From the NCBI GenBank assembly GCA_965221605.1, contig CBDCSK010000014.1, positions 625,647-689,646 of the forward strand: a DNA stretch of 64,000 nucleotides. Reading direction: 5' to 3'. The notes beneath the pieces are model-generated. The model was not told the DNA's origin. It did not search any database and saw only the letters and a program-made list of their open reading frames with translations. Source of the stretch: Aldehydirespirator sp965221605. Its GTDB lineage: Bacteria; Actinomycetota; Acidimicrobiia; Acidimicrobiales; Aldehydirespiratoraceae. Numbering within the stretch: position 1 is the stretch's first letter; every line of letters begins with the position of its first letter. Shown here one piece after another: positions 51,369-59,713 of the stretch. The position numbers and the translations under genes were made by a program.

Positions 51369-52148
51369 ATGCTGATCGTGGTCTCCCCGGCCAAGGCGCT
51401 GGACTACAGCTCGGCGCTGCCCACCCGCAAGCACTCCCAGCCCCGGATGCTGGACGAGGCGTCGCCGCTGGTGGACGTGATGCGCCAGAAGTCGCCCGAC
51501 GAGATCGCCAGGCTCATGGACATCTCCGCCGAGCTGGCCGAACTCAACTTCGACCGCTACCAGGACTTCCAGGAGCCGTTCACGACCGCCGACGCCCGGC
51601 CCGCGCTGCTGGCCTTCGCCGGCGACGTGTACCAGGGCATGGACGCGGCGGCCACCTTCACCGAGCGCGACTACACCCACGCCCAGAAGGTGCTGCGCAT
51701 CCTGTCGGGGCTGTACGGGGTGCTGCGCCCGCTGGACCTGATGCAGCCCTACCGGCTGGAGATGGGGTCCAAGCTGGCCACCGAGCGGGGCCGAGACCTC
51801 TACGAGTACTGGGGCGAGCGCATCACCGACGTGCTCAACGCCGACCTGGCCGACAGTCCGGGGCCGGCGGTGGTGGTGAACCTGGCGTCGAACGAGTACT
51901 TCCGCTCGGTGGACACCGGGCGCCTCGACGGGCGGCTGGTGACGCCGGCTTTCCTGGACGGGCGGGGCGAAAAGGAGCCCAAGATGATCTCGTTCTTCGC
52001 CAAGCGGGCCCGGGGGTCGATGGCGGGCTGGATCATCCGCAACCGGGTCAAGTCGGTGCGGGGCCTGCGGGACTTCGACGGCCTCGGCTACGGGTTCGAC
52101 GCCGAGCGCTCAGCCACCGACCGCCCCGTCTACGTGCGGTACTCCTAG
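51369..52148 (+). CDS. yaaA: YaaA peroxide-stress protein (DUF328)
   Basis: 259 residues: MLIVVSPAKALDYSSALPTR, FAGDVYQGMDAAATFTERDY, LRILSGLYGVLRPLDLMQPY, VVNLASNEYFRSVD and RGSMAGWIIRNRVKSVRGLR. Full-length match to the DUF328 family. E. coli YaaA lowers free iron and limits DNA damage under peroxide stress. Single gene. Confidence 0.95.
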   Translation: MLIVVSPAKALDYSSALPTRKHSQPRMLDEASPLVDVMRQKSPDEIARLMDISAELAELNFDRYQDFQEPFTTADARPALLAFAGDVYQGMDAAATFTERDYTHAQKVLRILSGLYGVLRPLDLMQPYRLEMGSKLATERGRDLYEYWGERITDVLNADLADSPGPAVVVNLASNEYFRSVDTGRLDGRLVTPAFLDGRGEKEPKMISFFAKRARGSMAGWIIRNRVKSVRGLRDFDGLGYGFDAERSATDRPVYVRYS

Positions 52149-52188
52149 TTACCTGGCCCGGCAACACCCGCTACGCTCGCGGCCCTCT

Positions 52189-52259
52189 GCGGGTGTAGTT
52201 CAATGGCAGAACATCAGCTTCCCAAGCTGAGAATGCGAGTTCGATCCTCGTCATCCGCT
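52189..52259 (+). tRNA. tRNA-Gly (CCC)
   Basis: 71 bases. The acceptor GCGGGTG pairs with CATCCGC. The anticodon stem TCAGC/GCTGA frames the loop TTCCCAA, giving anticodon CCC. T loop TTCGATC. CCA not encoded. The MFS gene starts within a few bases of its 3' end, so they may share a transcript. Confidence 0.95.
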
Positions 52260-52264
52260 CCGTG

Positions 52265-53437
52265 ATGGACAGCGCGCGGGCGCCCCGACTGCTGTCCTAC
52301 TACCTGGCCCAGGGTCTGTGCATGGGCTCGCTGGCCTCGGTCGTCACCCTGCTGGGCGACCTGCGCGACGAGTTCGGGCTCAGCGAGACCCAGCTCGGGC
52401 TGATCGTGGGCGCGGGCTTCTTCACCGCCTTCGTCACCCAGATCACCCTGGCCCGGGTGGCCGACCGGGGGCACGCGCCGCTGATGGTCCGGCTGGGGCT
52501 GGTGGCCTCGGGAATCAGCATGGTCGGGTTCGCGGCCAGCACCGGCTTCTGGACGATGCTCGGATCGCGGGCCGTGCTCGGCATCGCCATCGGGGTGGCC
52601 CAGCCCGCCATCCGCCGGACCGTCATCCTGGCCGACCCGGCCCACACCGGGCGCAACCTCGGCCGGCTCGGCGTGGTCGAGATCATCGGGTTCGCGCTCA
52701 CGCCGGCCGCGGCGGCCCTGCTGGCCGACGCCTTCAACCTGGACGTGCCCTTCTACGTCATCGCGGTCGTCGCCGGCGCGACCGTGGTGATGATGGGTCG
52801 TCTCGAGACCGACGAGGGCGCCCTCGGCACCCGGACCACCAGCTCGCTGAGGCTGCTGCGAGACCGGGTGGTGGCCGGCACGCTGGTGGTGGTCACCAGC
52901 CAGTTCGTGATGGTCGGGGCCTGGGAGGCGGTGTGGGCGGTGAGCCTCGTCGACCTCGGCGCGGCCACATGGGAGGTCGGGGTGAGCTTCACCCTGTTCG
53001 CGACCCCGATGGGCTTCCTGGCCCCGGTGGCGGGAGCGTGGGCCCAGCGCACCGGCGGGATGCGGCTGTGCGCGGGCGGGCTGCTCGCATCGGCCGCGGT
53101 GGGAGTGCTGCTGGGCGTGTTCGACTCGGTGTGGACCCTGGTGGCGGCGTCCATGGTGATGGGCATCGGCGCGGGGCTGGGCTTCACCGCCGGCCTCTAC
53201 GCCTACTCCCAGACGGTGAGCGACGACCGCCAGGCGTCGTCCCAGGGACTCATGGGCGCCACCGAGGTGCTGCTGGGCGGGGTGACGTCGGTGCTCGGGG
53301 CCTGGCTCTACGACATCTCCGGCCGCGGCCTGGTGTGGACGGTGATCCCGACGCTGATGGCGCTGACGCTGATCGGCGGCCTGTTGTGGAGGGGACTGCG
53401 CCTAGCGGAGTACGTCCGGCCGAGCGCCGCCGACTGA
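52265..53437 (+). CDS. MFS transporter
   Basis: About 390 residues from ATG 52265 (GTG 52262 is also possible). Twelve hydrophobic helices. The first loop motif is ARVADRGHAPLMVRLG (motif A-like). Start MDSARAPRLLSYYLAQGLCM. Sequence resembles drug or small-molecule exporters of the major facilitator superfamily. Starts 6 bases after tRNA-Gly. Confidence 0.85.
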   Translation: MDSARAPRLLSYYLAQGLCMGSLASVVTLLGDLRDEFGLSETQLGLIVGAGFFTAFVTQITLARVADRGHAPLMVRLGLVASGISMVGFAASTGFWTMLGSRAVLGIAIGVAQPAIRRTVILADPAHTGRNLGRLGVVEIIGFALTPAAAALLADAFNLDVPFYVIAVVAGATVVMMGRLETDEGALGTRTTSSLRLLRDRVVAGTLVVVTSQFVMVGAWEAVWAVSLVDLGAATWEVGVSFTLFATPMGFLAPVAGAWAQRTGGMRLCAGGLLASAAVGVLLGVFDSVWTLVAASMVMGIGAGLGFTAGLYAYSQTVSDDRQASSQGLMGATEVLLGGVTSVLGAWLYDISGRGLVWTVIPTLMALTLIGGLLWRGLRLAEYVRPSAAD

Positions 53438-53461
53438 CCGGCGACTGGGCGTCAGGCCAGG

Positions 53462-53615
53462 GAACTGACCCGCGACCCGGCGACCGACCCAGGGACCGAC
53501 CGGCGACCCGGCGACCGACCCAGGGACCGACCGGCGACCCGGCGACCGACCCAGGGACCGACCGGCGACCCGGCGACCGGCCCAGGGACCGACCGGCAAC
53601 TCGACGACCGGCCCG
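53462..53615. repeat. 31-bp tandem repeat after the MFS gene
   Basis: AGGGACCGACCGGCGACCCG recurs every 31 bp (53491, 53522, 53553, 53584), about five copies with decay at the right end. Noncoding. No spacers, so not a CRISPR. Confidence 0.8.
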
Positions 53616-53776
53616 GGGACCCAGCGCCCCGACCCGGGTTCTTCGCGTCAGCCTCCATCACTAGCTCTCCTCGAATGCTCGCGTCTAAGCGATATATGGA
53701 CGCCGGGACGGTGCCCGGCCGCCGCCCATACAAATCGGCACAAGCCGTAACACTCGTGTCACGCTATGGTGAGCCT

Positions 53777-54091
53777 ATGGCCGAAATCACCGGGGCTGAG
53801 CGATACCTCAAGAACCGTCGGAAGGATCCGGACCACGACCGCGCCTACACCGCCGCAAGACGCCGCGTCGGCCAGATCGACGCCATCATTCGCGCACTGG
53901 ACGAGCGCCGATGCAACCTAGCTCTGAGCAAAGCTGAGCTTGCCCGCAGGGCAGATCTCCGCCCTGAGGTGATCCGGCGGCTCTTCTCAGCGGAGAGTCC
54001 CAATCCGACCCTATCGACAGTCGTCGCTCTCGCCGGGGCATTGGAACTTGAGCTGACAGCCGAACCGTTGGAGGACAGTCGCGCTAGTTGA
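53777..54091 (+). CDS. XRE-family antitoxin
   Basis: 104 residues from ATG 53777 (MAEITGAERYLKNRRKDPDH). The helix-turn-helix is NLALSKAELARRADLRPEVI, then RRLFSAESPNPTLSTVVALA, a type common in HigA-like antitoxins. An ACAC-TC-GTGT dyad lies just upstream (53750-53759). It is convergent with, and overlaps by 8 bases, the Gp49-like toxin on the other strand. Confidence 0.85.
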   Translation: MAEITGAERYLKNRRKDPDHDRAYTAARRRVGQIDAIIRALDERRCNLALSKAELARRADLRPEVIRRLFSAESPNPTLSTVVALAGALELELTAEPLEDSRAS

Positions 54092-54508
54092 GGACTCTGC
54101 GGTGCCTCTCGAACTCCTCGCGGTACATCTTGATTCGCCGGTAGTCCCGTGGATTCGTCCGCTCCCGACGCGGCTTGGACAGCCCACCCAGGCAGACGAT
54201 TGAGGAACCGCCCAAGTCTCGGGAGTCGCGGATCAACAGGCACAAGAGGCGGTGGTTCATCCCGCCGCCCTGAACCCGCACCTCGTAGAAGCCAGCCATG
54301 TCACCGTGCATCGCCTCCCACTTACCCCCCCGAACGCCGGTGGCGGCGCCTCGGCAACTGCCTCGAGTACAGCGTGGATCTCGGCTGCAACCTTCGGGCG
54401 TAGCCCGTCGAGGAACTCGATCGTCGGCACCGACTCCCGAGCATCGTCGACCGAGGCGCGTTGGAAGAAGTGGATGAGCCACGGCCGGCGAACAGTCACA
54501 CCAGTCAC
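54084..54508 (-). pseudogene. Gp49/RelE-like toxin with frameshift at a G7 tract
   Basis: The first part (VRRPWLIHFFQRASVDDARE, then EIHAVLEAVAEAPPPAFGG) and the second (KWEAMHGDMAGFYEVRVQGG to FERHRRVLN) are halves of one phage-derived Gp49-like toxin, split by a frame change at seven consecutive C on the plus strand (54325-54331). With six or eight bases in that run the gene would be full length. Either inactivated, phase-variable, or a sequencing error. Confidence 0.75.
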
Positions 54509-54525
54509 CGCTAGGTTCTACTGGG

Positions 54526-55545
54526 CTATCCGGGGGTCTGGTTCTGGTCTAGGCGGACTATTCGCTGGTCGGTGACTACGGCGGTAATGAGCTCGGCCGG
54601 GGTGACGTCGAAGGCGGGGTTGGCGGCCGCGGTGCCGTCGGGGGCGGTGGCCACCCCGGCCAGCGACACCACCTCGTCGGTGCCCCGGTCCTCGATGGCG
54701 ATGCCGGCACCGTCGGGGGTGTCGGCGTCGACGGTCGACTCGGGGGCGACCACGATGAACGGCACACCGGCATGGCGGGCTCCGAGCGCCAGCGAGAACG
54801 TGCCGATCTTGTTGGCGGTGTCGCCGTTGGCGGCCACCCGGTCGGCGCCGGTGAGCACCACGTCGGCATCGCCCCGGGCCAGCATGAACGGCCCGGCCGA
54901 ATCGACCAGCAGGCGATGCGGCGCGCCCATGCGGTCCAGCTCCCAGGCGGTGAGACGGGCGCCCTGCAGCAGCGGCCTGGTCTCCAGAGCCAGGGCCTCT
55001 GCCAGCCGGCCCCGCTCGTGCAGGGTCTGGATCACGGCCAGGGCGGTGCCCCGCTCCACCGTGGCCAGGCCGCCGGTGTTGCAGATGGTCATGGCCCGCA
55101 CATCGGGGCGGCCCACTAGGTCGAGCACCAGGTCGGCGCCGAGGTTGCCCATGGCGACCGAGGCGGCCAGCTCCTCGTCGCGGATGGCTCGGGCCTCGGC
55201 CAGGACCGCGTCGAAGCCGTCCGGGGCCCGGGCCGCGGCCCGGTCCACCATCCGGGCCAGGTTCACGGCGGTGGGCCGGGCCCGGCGGAGCGAGGCCACC
55301 GCGTCGTCGAAGGCCGGGCCGCTGGTGCCGTGGGTCCGCACGGCCAGCGCCACCCCGAAGGCGCCGGCCACGCCGATGGCGGGGGCGCCCCGCACCGACA
55401 GCCGCTGGATGGCGGCCACCATCTCGGGCACGTTGTCGATGCGCAGCACGGTGTAGGCGCCGGGCAGGGCGGTCTGGTCGACCATCTCGACCGCGCCGTC
55501 GGACCCGCCGACCCAGTCCAGCGTCCTAACCCCGCCGCCATCCAT
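54526..55545 (-). CDS. mtnA: S-methyl-5-thioribose-1-phosphate isomerase
   Basis: 339 residues. RLSVRGAPAIGVAGAFGVAL, the catalytic Cys in MTICNTGGLATVERGTALA, and the Asp in VVLTGADRVAANGDTANKIG are all present. MtnA isomerises MTR-1-phosphate to MTRu-1-phosphate in methionine salvage. It is next to an MTA/SAH-type deaminase and a PNP-family phosphorylase, which together could supply its substrate. Confidence 0.95.
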   Translation of the reverse strand: MDGGGVRTLDWVGGSDGAVEMVDQTALPGAYTVLRIDNVPEMVAAIQRLSVRGAPAIGVAGAFGVALAVRTHGTSGPAFDDAVASLRRARPTAVNLARMVDRAAARAPDGFDAVLAEARAIRDEELAASVAMGNLGADLVLDLVGRPDVRAMTICNTGGLATVERGTALAVIQTLHERGRLAEALALETRPLLQGARLTAWELDRMGAPHRLLVDSAGPFMLARGDADVVLTGADRVAANGDTANKIGTFSLALGARHAGVPFIVVAPESTVDADTPDGAGIAIEDRGTDEVVSLAGVATAPDGTAAANPAFDVTPAELITAVVTDQRIVRLDQNQTPG

Positions 55546-55624
55546 GCCCCGGGCAGGCTAGTTGTCGACCGGTTCTCGCTACGTGTCCTGGAGCCCGTCG
55601 ACTCTTTGAACGGCCCGAACGCAT

Positions 55625-55830
55625 GCCCGCAGCAGCACTCTGTTCTGCAGGCTGCGTTCCGCTGCCAACTCACGGGGCTTGGCCCGGAGCCGCACGAATT
55701 GCAGCACTCTGGCCCGCGTACACGCATCCCGCTGCCAATTCACAGAGCGCCGCCCGGAGCCTCCCGGAATTGGCAGCGCTATGCACGTTATGGGTGCATT
55801 CTGCTGCCAATTCGCTCTTGCCGGGATTTC
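55625..55830. repeat. CTGCCAATTC inverted-repeat cluster
   Basis: CTGCCAA(C/T)TC and its complement GAATTGGCAG-like forms occur five to six times in both orientations (about 55668, 55695, 55731, 55776, 55801), forming several possible hairpins between divergent mtnA and the deaminase. Noncoding. A third distinct repeat family in this half of the window. Confidence 0.7.
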
Positions 55831-55863
55831 GGGAGGGCAAGGCGCTCTCTAGGGTTGGGCGGC

Positions 55864-57189
55864 ATGAACCGGCACCTGTGCGACCTGCTCGTCACCATGG
55901 ACGGGCCGGCCGGGAGCGTGCCCGCGCCGGTAGCGGACGGGGCGGTGGATGTGGGCGACGATGGGCGCATCACCTGGTGCGGCCCGGCTGCCGACGCGCC
56001 GGATCTGGTCCCGGACGCCGGCGTGCACCGGGCCGGGATCCTCATGCCCAGCCTGATTGACGCCCACTGCCACACGCCGATGGTGCTGCTGCGGGGCGCC
56101 GGCGAGGGACTGCCGGTGGACCGGTGGCTGCGAGAGGTGATGTGGCCCCGGGAGTCGAGGCTCGCCGGCGACGACGTGCGGGCCGCGATGCGGCTGGGAG
56201 CGGCCGAGCTGCTGTCCAACGGCATCACAACCTCGATGGAGATGTACTTCCACGGCCAGGCCATGGCCGAGGGGGCCACCGACGCGGGACTGCGCTGCCT
56301 GGTGACGCCGGGAGTGATCGAGGACCCCGGCTTCACTCTGGCCGGAGCGTGGCCGGACCAGCTCGACGAGATGGTGGCCCTCCGGGACCGCTGGGCCGGC
56401 AACCACCTGATCAGGGCCGGGATCGCGGCCCACGCGGCCTACTCGGTGTCGCGGGAGTGCCTCAGCGCCATCGCGGCGCGGGCCGTCGACACCGGCATGC
56501 CGGTACACATCCACCTGGCCGAGCAGCAGTGGGAGGACGCCGCGGTGCGGGAACGCTCCGGAGGGCTGGCCGCGCCCGAGTACCTGGAGTCGCTCGGGCT
56601 GCTCGAGGGCGACGTGATCGCGGCCCACGGCGTTTGGCTCACGCCCGACGACATCGAGGTGCTGGCCCGCAACGACACCGCGGTGGTGCACTGCCCGTGC
56701 TCCAACGCCAAGCATGCCTCGGGGGTGGCGCCGGTCGACGAGATGCGGGCGGCCGGGCTGCGGTTGGCCATCGGCACCGACGGGCCGGCGTCGCATCACC
56801 GCCTCGACCTGTTCGAGGAGATGCGCACCGCCATCCGCACCGCCCGGATCCGCTCCGGCGACGCTCAGACCCTGCCGCCGGCCGAGGCGCTGCGGATGAC
56901 CACCGCAGGGGCGGCCGAGGTGCTCGGCTGGGGCGACGAGCTGGGTCGGCTGGCGCCGGGATGCTGGGCCGACATGATGGCGCTGTCGGCGTCCGAGCCC
57001 GCGCTGAACCCGGTGATCGACGGCGAGGACGACCCGCTGTCGCGGATCGTATGGTCGGGCTCGCCCGGCGCGGTCAGCACGGTGTGGGTGGCCGGGCGCA
57101 AGGTGGTGGCCGGCGGCCGGGTGCTGACGGTGGACATGGCCGAGGCGGTGGCCGACGCCGAGGCCCGGGCCCGGCGCCTGGCCCGATGA
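55864..57189 (+). CDS. MTA/SAH-type amidohydrolase (adenosine-like deaminase)
   Basis: 441 residues from ATG 55864. SLIDAHCHTPMVLLRGAGEG (HxH), MPVHIHLAEQ, ALASHGVWLT-like IAAHGVWLTPDDIEVL, and AIGTDGPASHHRLDLFEEMR (final Asp) give the complete metal and catalytic set of the TrzN/MtaD group. Such enzymes deaminate methylthioadenosine, S-adenosylhomocysteine or related purines. Neighbours mtnA and a phosphorylase favour methylthioadenosine to methylthioinosine; 8-oxoguanine or guanine deaminase activity is the alternative. Confidence 0.85.
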   Translation: MNRHLCDLLVTMDGPAGSVPAPVADGAVDVGDDGRITWCGPAADAPDLVPDAGVHRAGILMPSLIDAHCHTPMVLLRGAGEGLPVDRWLREVMWPRESRLAGDDVRAAMRLGAAELLSNGITTSMEMYFHGQAMAEGATDAGLRCLVTPGVIEDPGFTLAGAWPDQLDEMVALRDRWAGNHLIRAGIAAHAAYSVSRECLSAIAARAVDTGMPVHIHLAEQQWEDAAVRERSGGLAAPEYLESLGLLEGDVIAAHGVWLTPDDIEVLARNDTAVVHCPCSNAKHASGVAPVDEMRAAGLRLAIGTDGPASHHRLDLFEEMRTAIRTARIRSGDAQTLPPAEALRMTTAGAAEVLGWGDELGRLAPGCWADMMALSASEPALNPVIDGEDDPLSRIVWSGSPGAVSTVWVAGRKVVAGGRVLTVDMAEAVADAEARARRLAR

Positions 57190-57283
57190 CCGGCCGGTCT
57201 GGAGCGCACCATGAACGCTGACGAAGTGATCGACCTGCCGTCCACGGCCCCTCACCGACCGCAACGGCAGCAAGGGCACGGCG

Positions 57284-57736
57284 ATGAACGCTGAGGAAGC
57301 GATCGACCTGCTGGGGCTGGAGCCGTTGCCGCACGAGGGCGGGATGTGGACCCAGACCTGGCGCGACGGGCGGTCCTCGGCCATCTACTTCCTGATGCGA
57401 CCGGGCGACTTCTCGGCCCTGCACCGGCTGCCGGGGCCGGAGTTCTGGCACCACTACGCGGGCGCGGCGGTGGAGATGCTGCTGCTGGCACCCGACGGCA
57501 CCGTCAGCCGGCCGGTGCTGGGCGACGACCTGGCCCAGGGGCAACGACCGATGGTGGCCGTGCCCGCGGGCGTGTGGATGGCGGCCACCACCACCGGCGA
57601 CTGGTCGCTGACCGGCGCCACTCTGGCCCCCGCCTACCAGGACGACGGATTCGAGTTGGGCGACCGCGACGAGCTGACCGCGGCCTACCCCGAGGCGGCC
57701 GCCGACATAGCCCGCTTCACCCGCCCCACCCCGTGA
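57284..57736 (+). CDS. Cupin DUF985 protein
   Basis: 150 residues: MNAEEAIDLLGLEPLPHEGG, AIYFLMRPGDFSALHRL, EFWHHYAGAAVEMLLL, and GVWMAATTTGDWSLTGATLA. A typical cupin_5/DUF985 protein, probably binding metal through the HRL-x-FWHH residues. Enzymatic role unknown. Its first 33 bases are nearly duplicated at 57211-57243, upstream of the real start. Confidence 0.85.
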   Translation: MNAEEAIDLLGLEPLPHEGGMWTQTWRDGRSSAIYFLMRPGDFSALHRLPGPEFWHHYAGAAVEMLLLAPDGTVSRPVLGDDLAQGQRPMVAVPAGVWMAATTTGDWSLTGATLAPAYQDDGFELGDRDELTAAYPEAAADIARFTRPTP

Positions 57737-57895
57737 CGCATCTGTTCGGCTCCTGACTTAGACCCCTACGGCGAGACACTGCAGGGTTACCATGGCTAGT
57801 GCCGAGAAGCCCCGGCCATTCACCATGGGAGGGATGTCATCGAGGACGACCGATTCACCCGGCGGCTCTACACAGTCTCAGCAGCGGCACGTCTA

Positions 57896-58543
57896 GTGGG
57901 CATGAGCCCGTCGACCTTGCGCACCTGGTCGCACGGCTACACGAAGACCTTCAAGGACCGCCCACCTGTGACACAGGGGCCTGTCATCACCTCGCTCAAC
58001 GGTGCTTCGCGCGACAAGCGATCGATCCCCTTCGTTGGGCTGGTCGAGGCGACGGTGGTCCAGGCATTCCGCAGCACGGGCCTACCGATGCAGAGAATCC
58101 GTAGGGCTCTGGAGGTACTTGCCGGCCAAGGAGAACTCGAACATGCACTGGCGTCCCGCCAGTTGTACAGCGACGGCGCGAACGTCCTCTACGACTACGC
58201 GAGGAAGCACGCCGACAAGCAGCTACGGCTGCTGACGGTGGTGCAGACGGGCCAGCGGGTCTTTCACGAGGTCATTGCCGAGTACCTGACTCGGATCACC
58301 TTCGGCGACCAGTGGGCTACCGAGTTCATTCTTCCGGTGACCGAGCGGCGCCTGTTGCGCGTGTTACCGGAGGTAGCGGGCGGTGACGCGCTGTTCGTGC
58401 ACGGCGGTGCGCCGCTGTCGGCCGTGCGATCCCGCGCTCTTGCGGGCGAACCTTTGAGGTCGATCGCCGCTGACTACGGGACGCCCGCTGAAGACATACA
58501 GGAAGCTCTCCGTGCCATCTGGCCGGAGAAGGCAGCAGCCTGA
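57896..58543 (+). CDS. MerR-like/DUF433-type antitoxin
   Basis: 215 residues if begun at GTG 57896. Coding clearly begins earlier, since FTRRLYTVSAAARLVGMSPS lies in frame from about 57839 but has no ATG, GTG or TTG; a start by ATC or an upstream sequence change is implied. MerR-type helix-turn-helix at the N-terminus, GLVEATVVQAFRSTGLPMQR, and a C-terminal DUF433 helix bundle (SRALAGEPLRSIAADYGTPA). DUF433 proteins act as antitoxins for PIN-like toxins; the adjacent toxin is deleted. Confidence 0.75.
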   Translation: MGMSPSTLRTWSHGYTKTFKDRPPVTQGPVITSLNGASRDKRSIPFVGLVEATVVQAFRSTGLPMQRIRRALEVLAGQGELEHALASRQLYSDGANVLYDYARKHADKQLRLLTVVQTGQRVFHEVIAEYLTRITFGDQWATEFILPVTERRLLRVLPEVAGGDALFVHGGAPLSAVRSRALAGEPLRSIAADYGTPAEDIQEALRAIWPEKAAA

Positions 58544-58769
58544 CGCACCCCCTCCAGTCTTCTTCCTGGACCGAGGACTGGGCCGGCGGATGGTTGCCGA
58601 GACGACGCTGCGCGTGTTCGCGTTCACCAACGCCAACCTGACAGGTACGGAGATGGTGGATCGGCTCGGAACCAACTTCAACCGAATCCTCCAACGGGCG
58701 AAGAAGCCCGGTCCCTACGTGTGGGCGATAACGCCAGACGGCCTTGAGCGTCGATGGCCGAGAGACTGA
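58512..58769 (+). pseudogene. PIN-like toxin with internal deletion
   Basis: PPPVFFLDRGLGRRMVAE, the N-terminal catalytic strand, is joined directly to TTLRVFAFTNANLTGTEMVD and PGPYVWAITPDGLERRWP, the C-terminal part of the same family. About 55-65 residues carrying the remaining acidic site are missing with the frame kept. It overlaps the antitoxin gene by 32 bases. Probably inactive. Confidence 0.7.
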
Positions 58770-58787
58770 AGTGATTGGAGGACGTGC

Positions 58788-59612
58788 ATGACCGAACTCT
58801 ATGAGCGGCTGCAACGGACTGCGGGGGTGCTGGCGGAGCGGACGGGGTGCGAGCCCCACGACGTATGCGTGGTGCTGGGGTCGGGGCTGGGCGGCTATCC
58901 CGACCGGATCGGCGACAAGGTGGCGGTCTCGTACCGGGACCTGACCGGGTTCCCGATCCCGACTGCCGTCGGCCACGCCGGCACGGCCTACTCGACCCGG
59001 ATGGGCGACAACCGGGTGCTGATGCTGTCGGGCCGGGCCCACGCCTACGAGGGCCACGGCATCGACGCCGTCACGTTCGCGGTGCGGACCGCGGTCACGG
59101 CCGGATGCCGGGTGGTGGTGCTCACCAACGCGGCCGGAGCCTGCGGCGACGGCATGGCCGCCGGGGATCTGGCCGTGATCACCGACCACGTGAACCTGGC
59201 CGGGATCAGCGCGCTGGCCGGGCCCAACGACGAGCGCATCGGCCCCCGCTTCACTGACATGACCGACGTATACACGCCCGAGCTTCGGGCCAAGGCCCAT
59301 GCGGCCGCGGCCCGGTTGGGCCAGACCCTGCAGGAGGGCGTGTACTTCTGGTTCCACGGTCCGATGTTCGAGACCCCGGCCGAGATCCGCATGGCCAAGG
59401 CCCTGGGCGGGTCGATGGTGGGCATGTCCACCGTGCCCGAGGCCACCGCCGCCCGCCACATGGGCGCGCAGGTGCTGGGCATCTCGCTGTGCACCAACCT
59501 GGCCGCGGGCATCTCCGATCAGCCGCTGTCGCACACCGAGGTCATCGAGACTGCGGTCGCGGCCTCCGAACGCTTCAGCGCCCTCTTCGACGAGCTCCTA
59601 CCGACCCTCTAA
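58788..59612 (+). CDS. Purine nucleoside phosphorylase / MTA(MTI) phosphorylase family
   Basis: 274 residues. VVLGSGLGGYPDRIGDKVAV phosphate loop, GRAHAYEGHGIDAVTFAVRT, LTNAAGACGDGMAAGDLAVI, FHGPMFETPAEIRMAKALGG and GMSTVPEATAARHMGAQVLG form the full trimeric PNP family set. Neighbouring mtnA and the MTA-type deaminase make methylthioinosine phosphorolysis plausible; ordinary inosine or guanosine is the alternative. GGAGG precedes ATG 58788. Confidence 0.9.
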   Translation: MTELYERLQRTAGVLAERTGCEPHDVCVVLGSGLGGYPDRIGDKVAVSYRDLTGFPIPTAVGHAGTAYSTRMGDNRVLMLSGRAHAYEGHGIDAVTFAVRTAVTAGCRVVVLTNAAGACGDGMAAGDLAVITDHVNLAGISALAGPNDERIGPRFTDMTDVYTPELRAKAHAAAARLGQTLQEGVYFWFHGPMFETPAEIRMAKALGGSMVGMSTVPEATAARHMGAQVLGISLCTNLAAGISDQPLSHTEVIETAVAASERFSALFDELLPTL

Positions 59613-59627
59613 CGACCGGCGACAACT

Positions 59628-59713
59628 ACTAAATTAGTATAGATTAGTACAATTTAGTATTCCATCGATGCCATTCGACACAAGCGTCAAATACTAATCT
59701 AGTACATTCTAGT
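59628..59713. repeat. TAGTA-rich AT island at the 3' end of fic
   Basis: Within 90 bases TAGTA or its complement TACTA occurs about seven times in both orientations (ATTAGTATAGATTAGTACAA; TTCTAGTACTGTTTAGTACT), in an otherwise GC-rich genome. It lies between the convergent PNP and fic genes. The same half-site forms the dyad at 61116-61146 in front of fic. Confidence 0.75.

Noticed and set aside
53462..53615. 31-bp repeat considered as CRISPR
   Set aside because: Copies are head to tail with no spacers.
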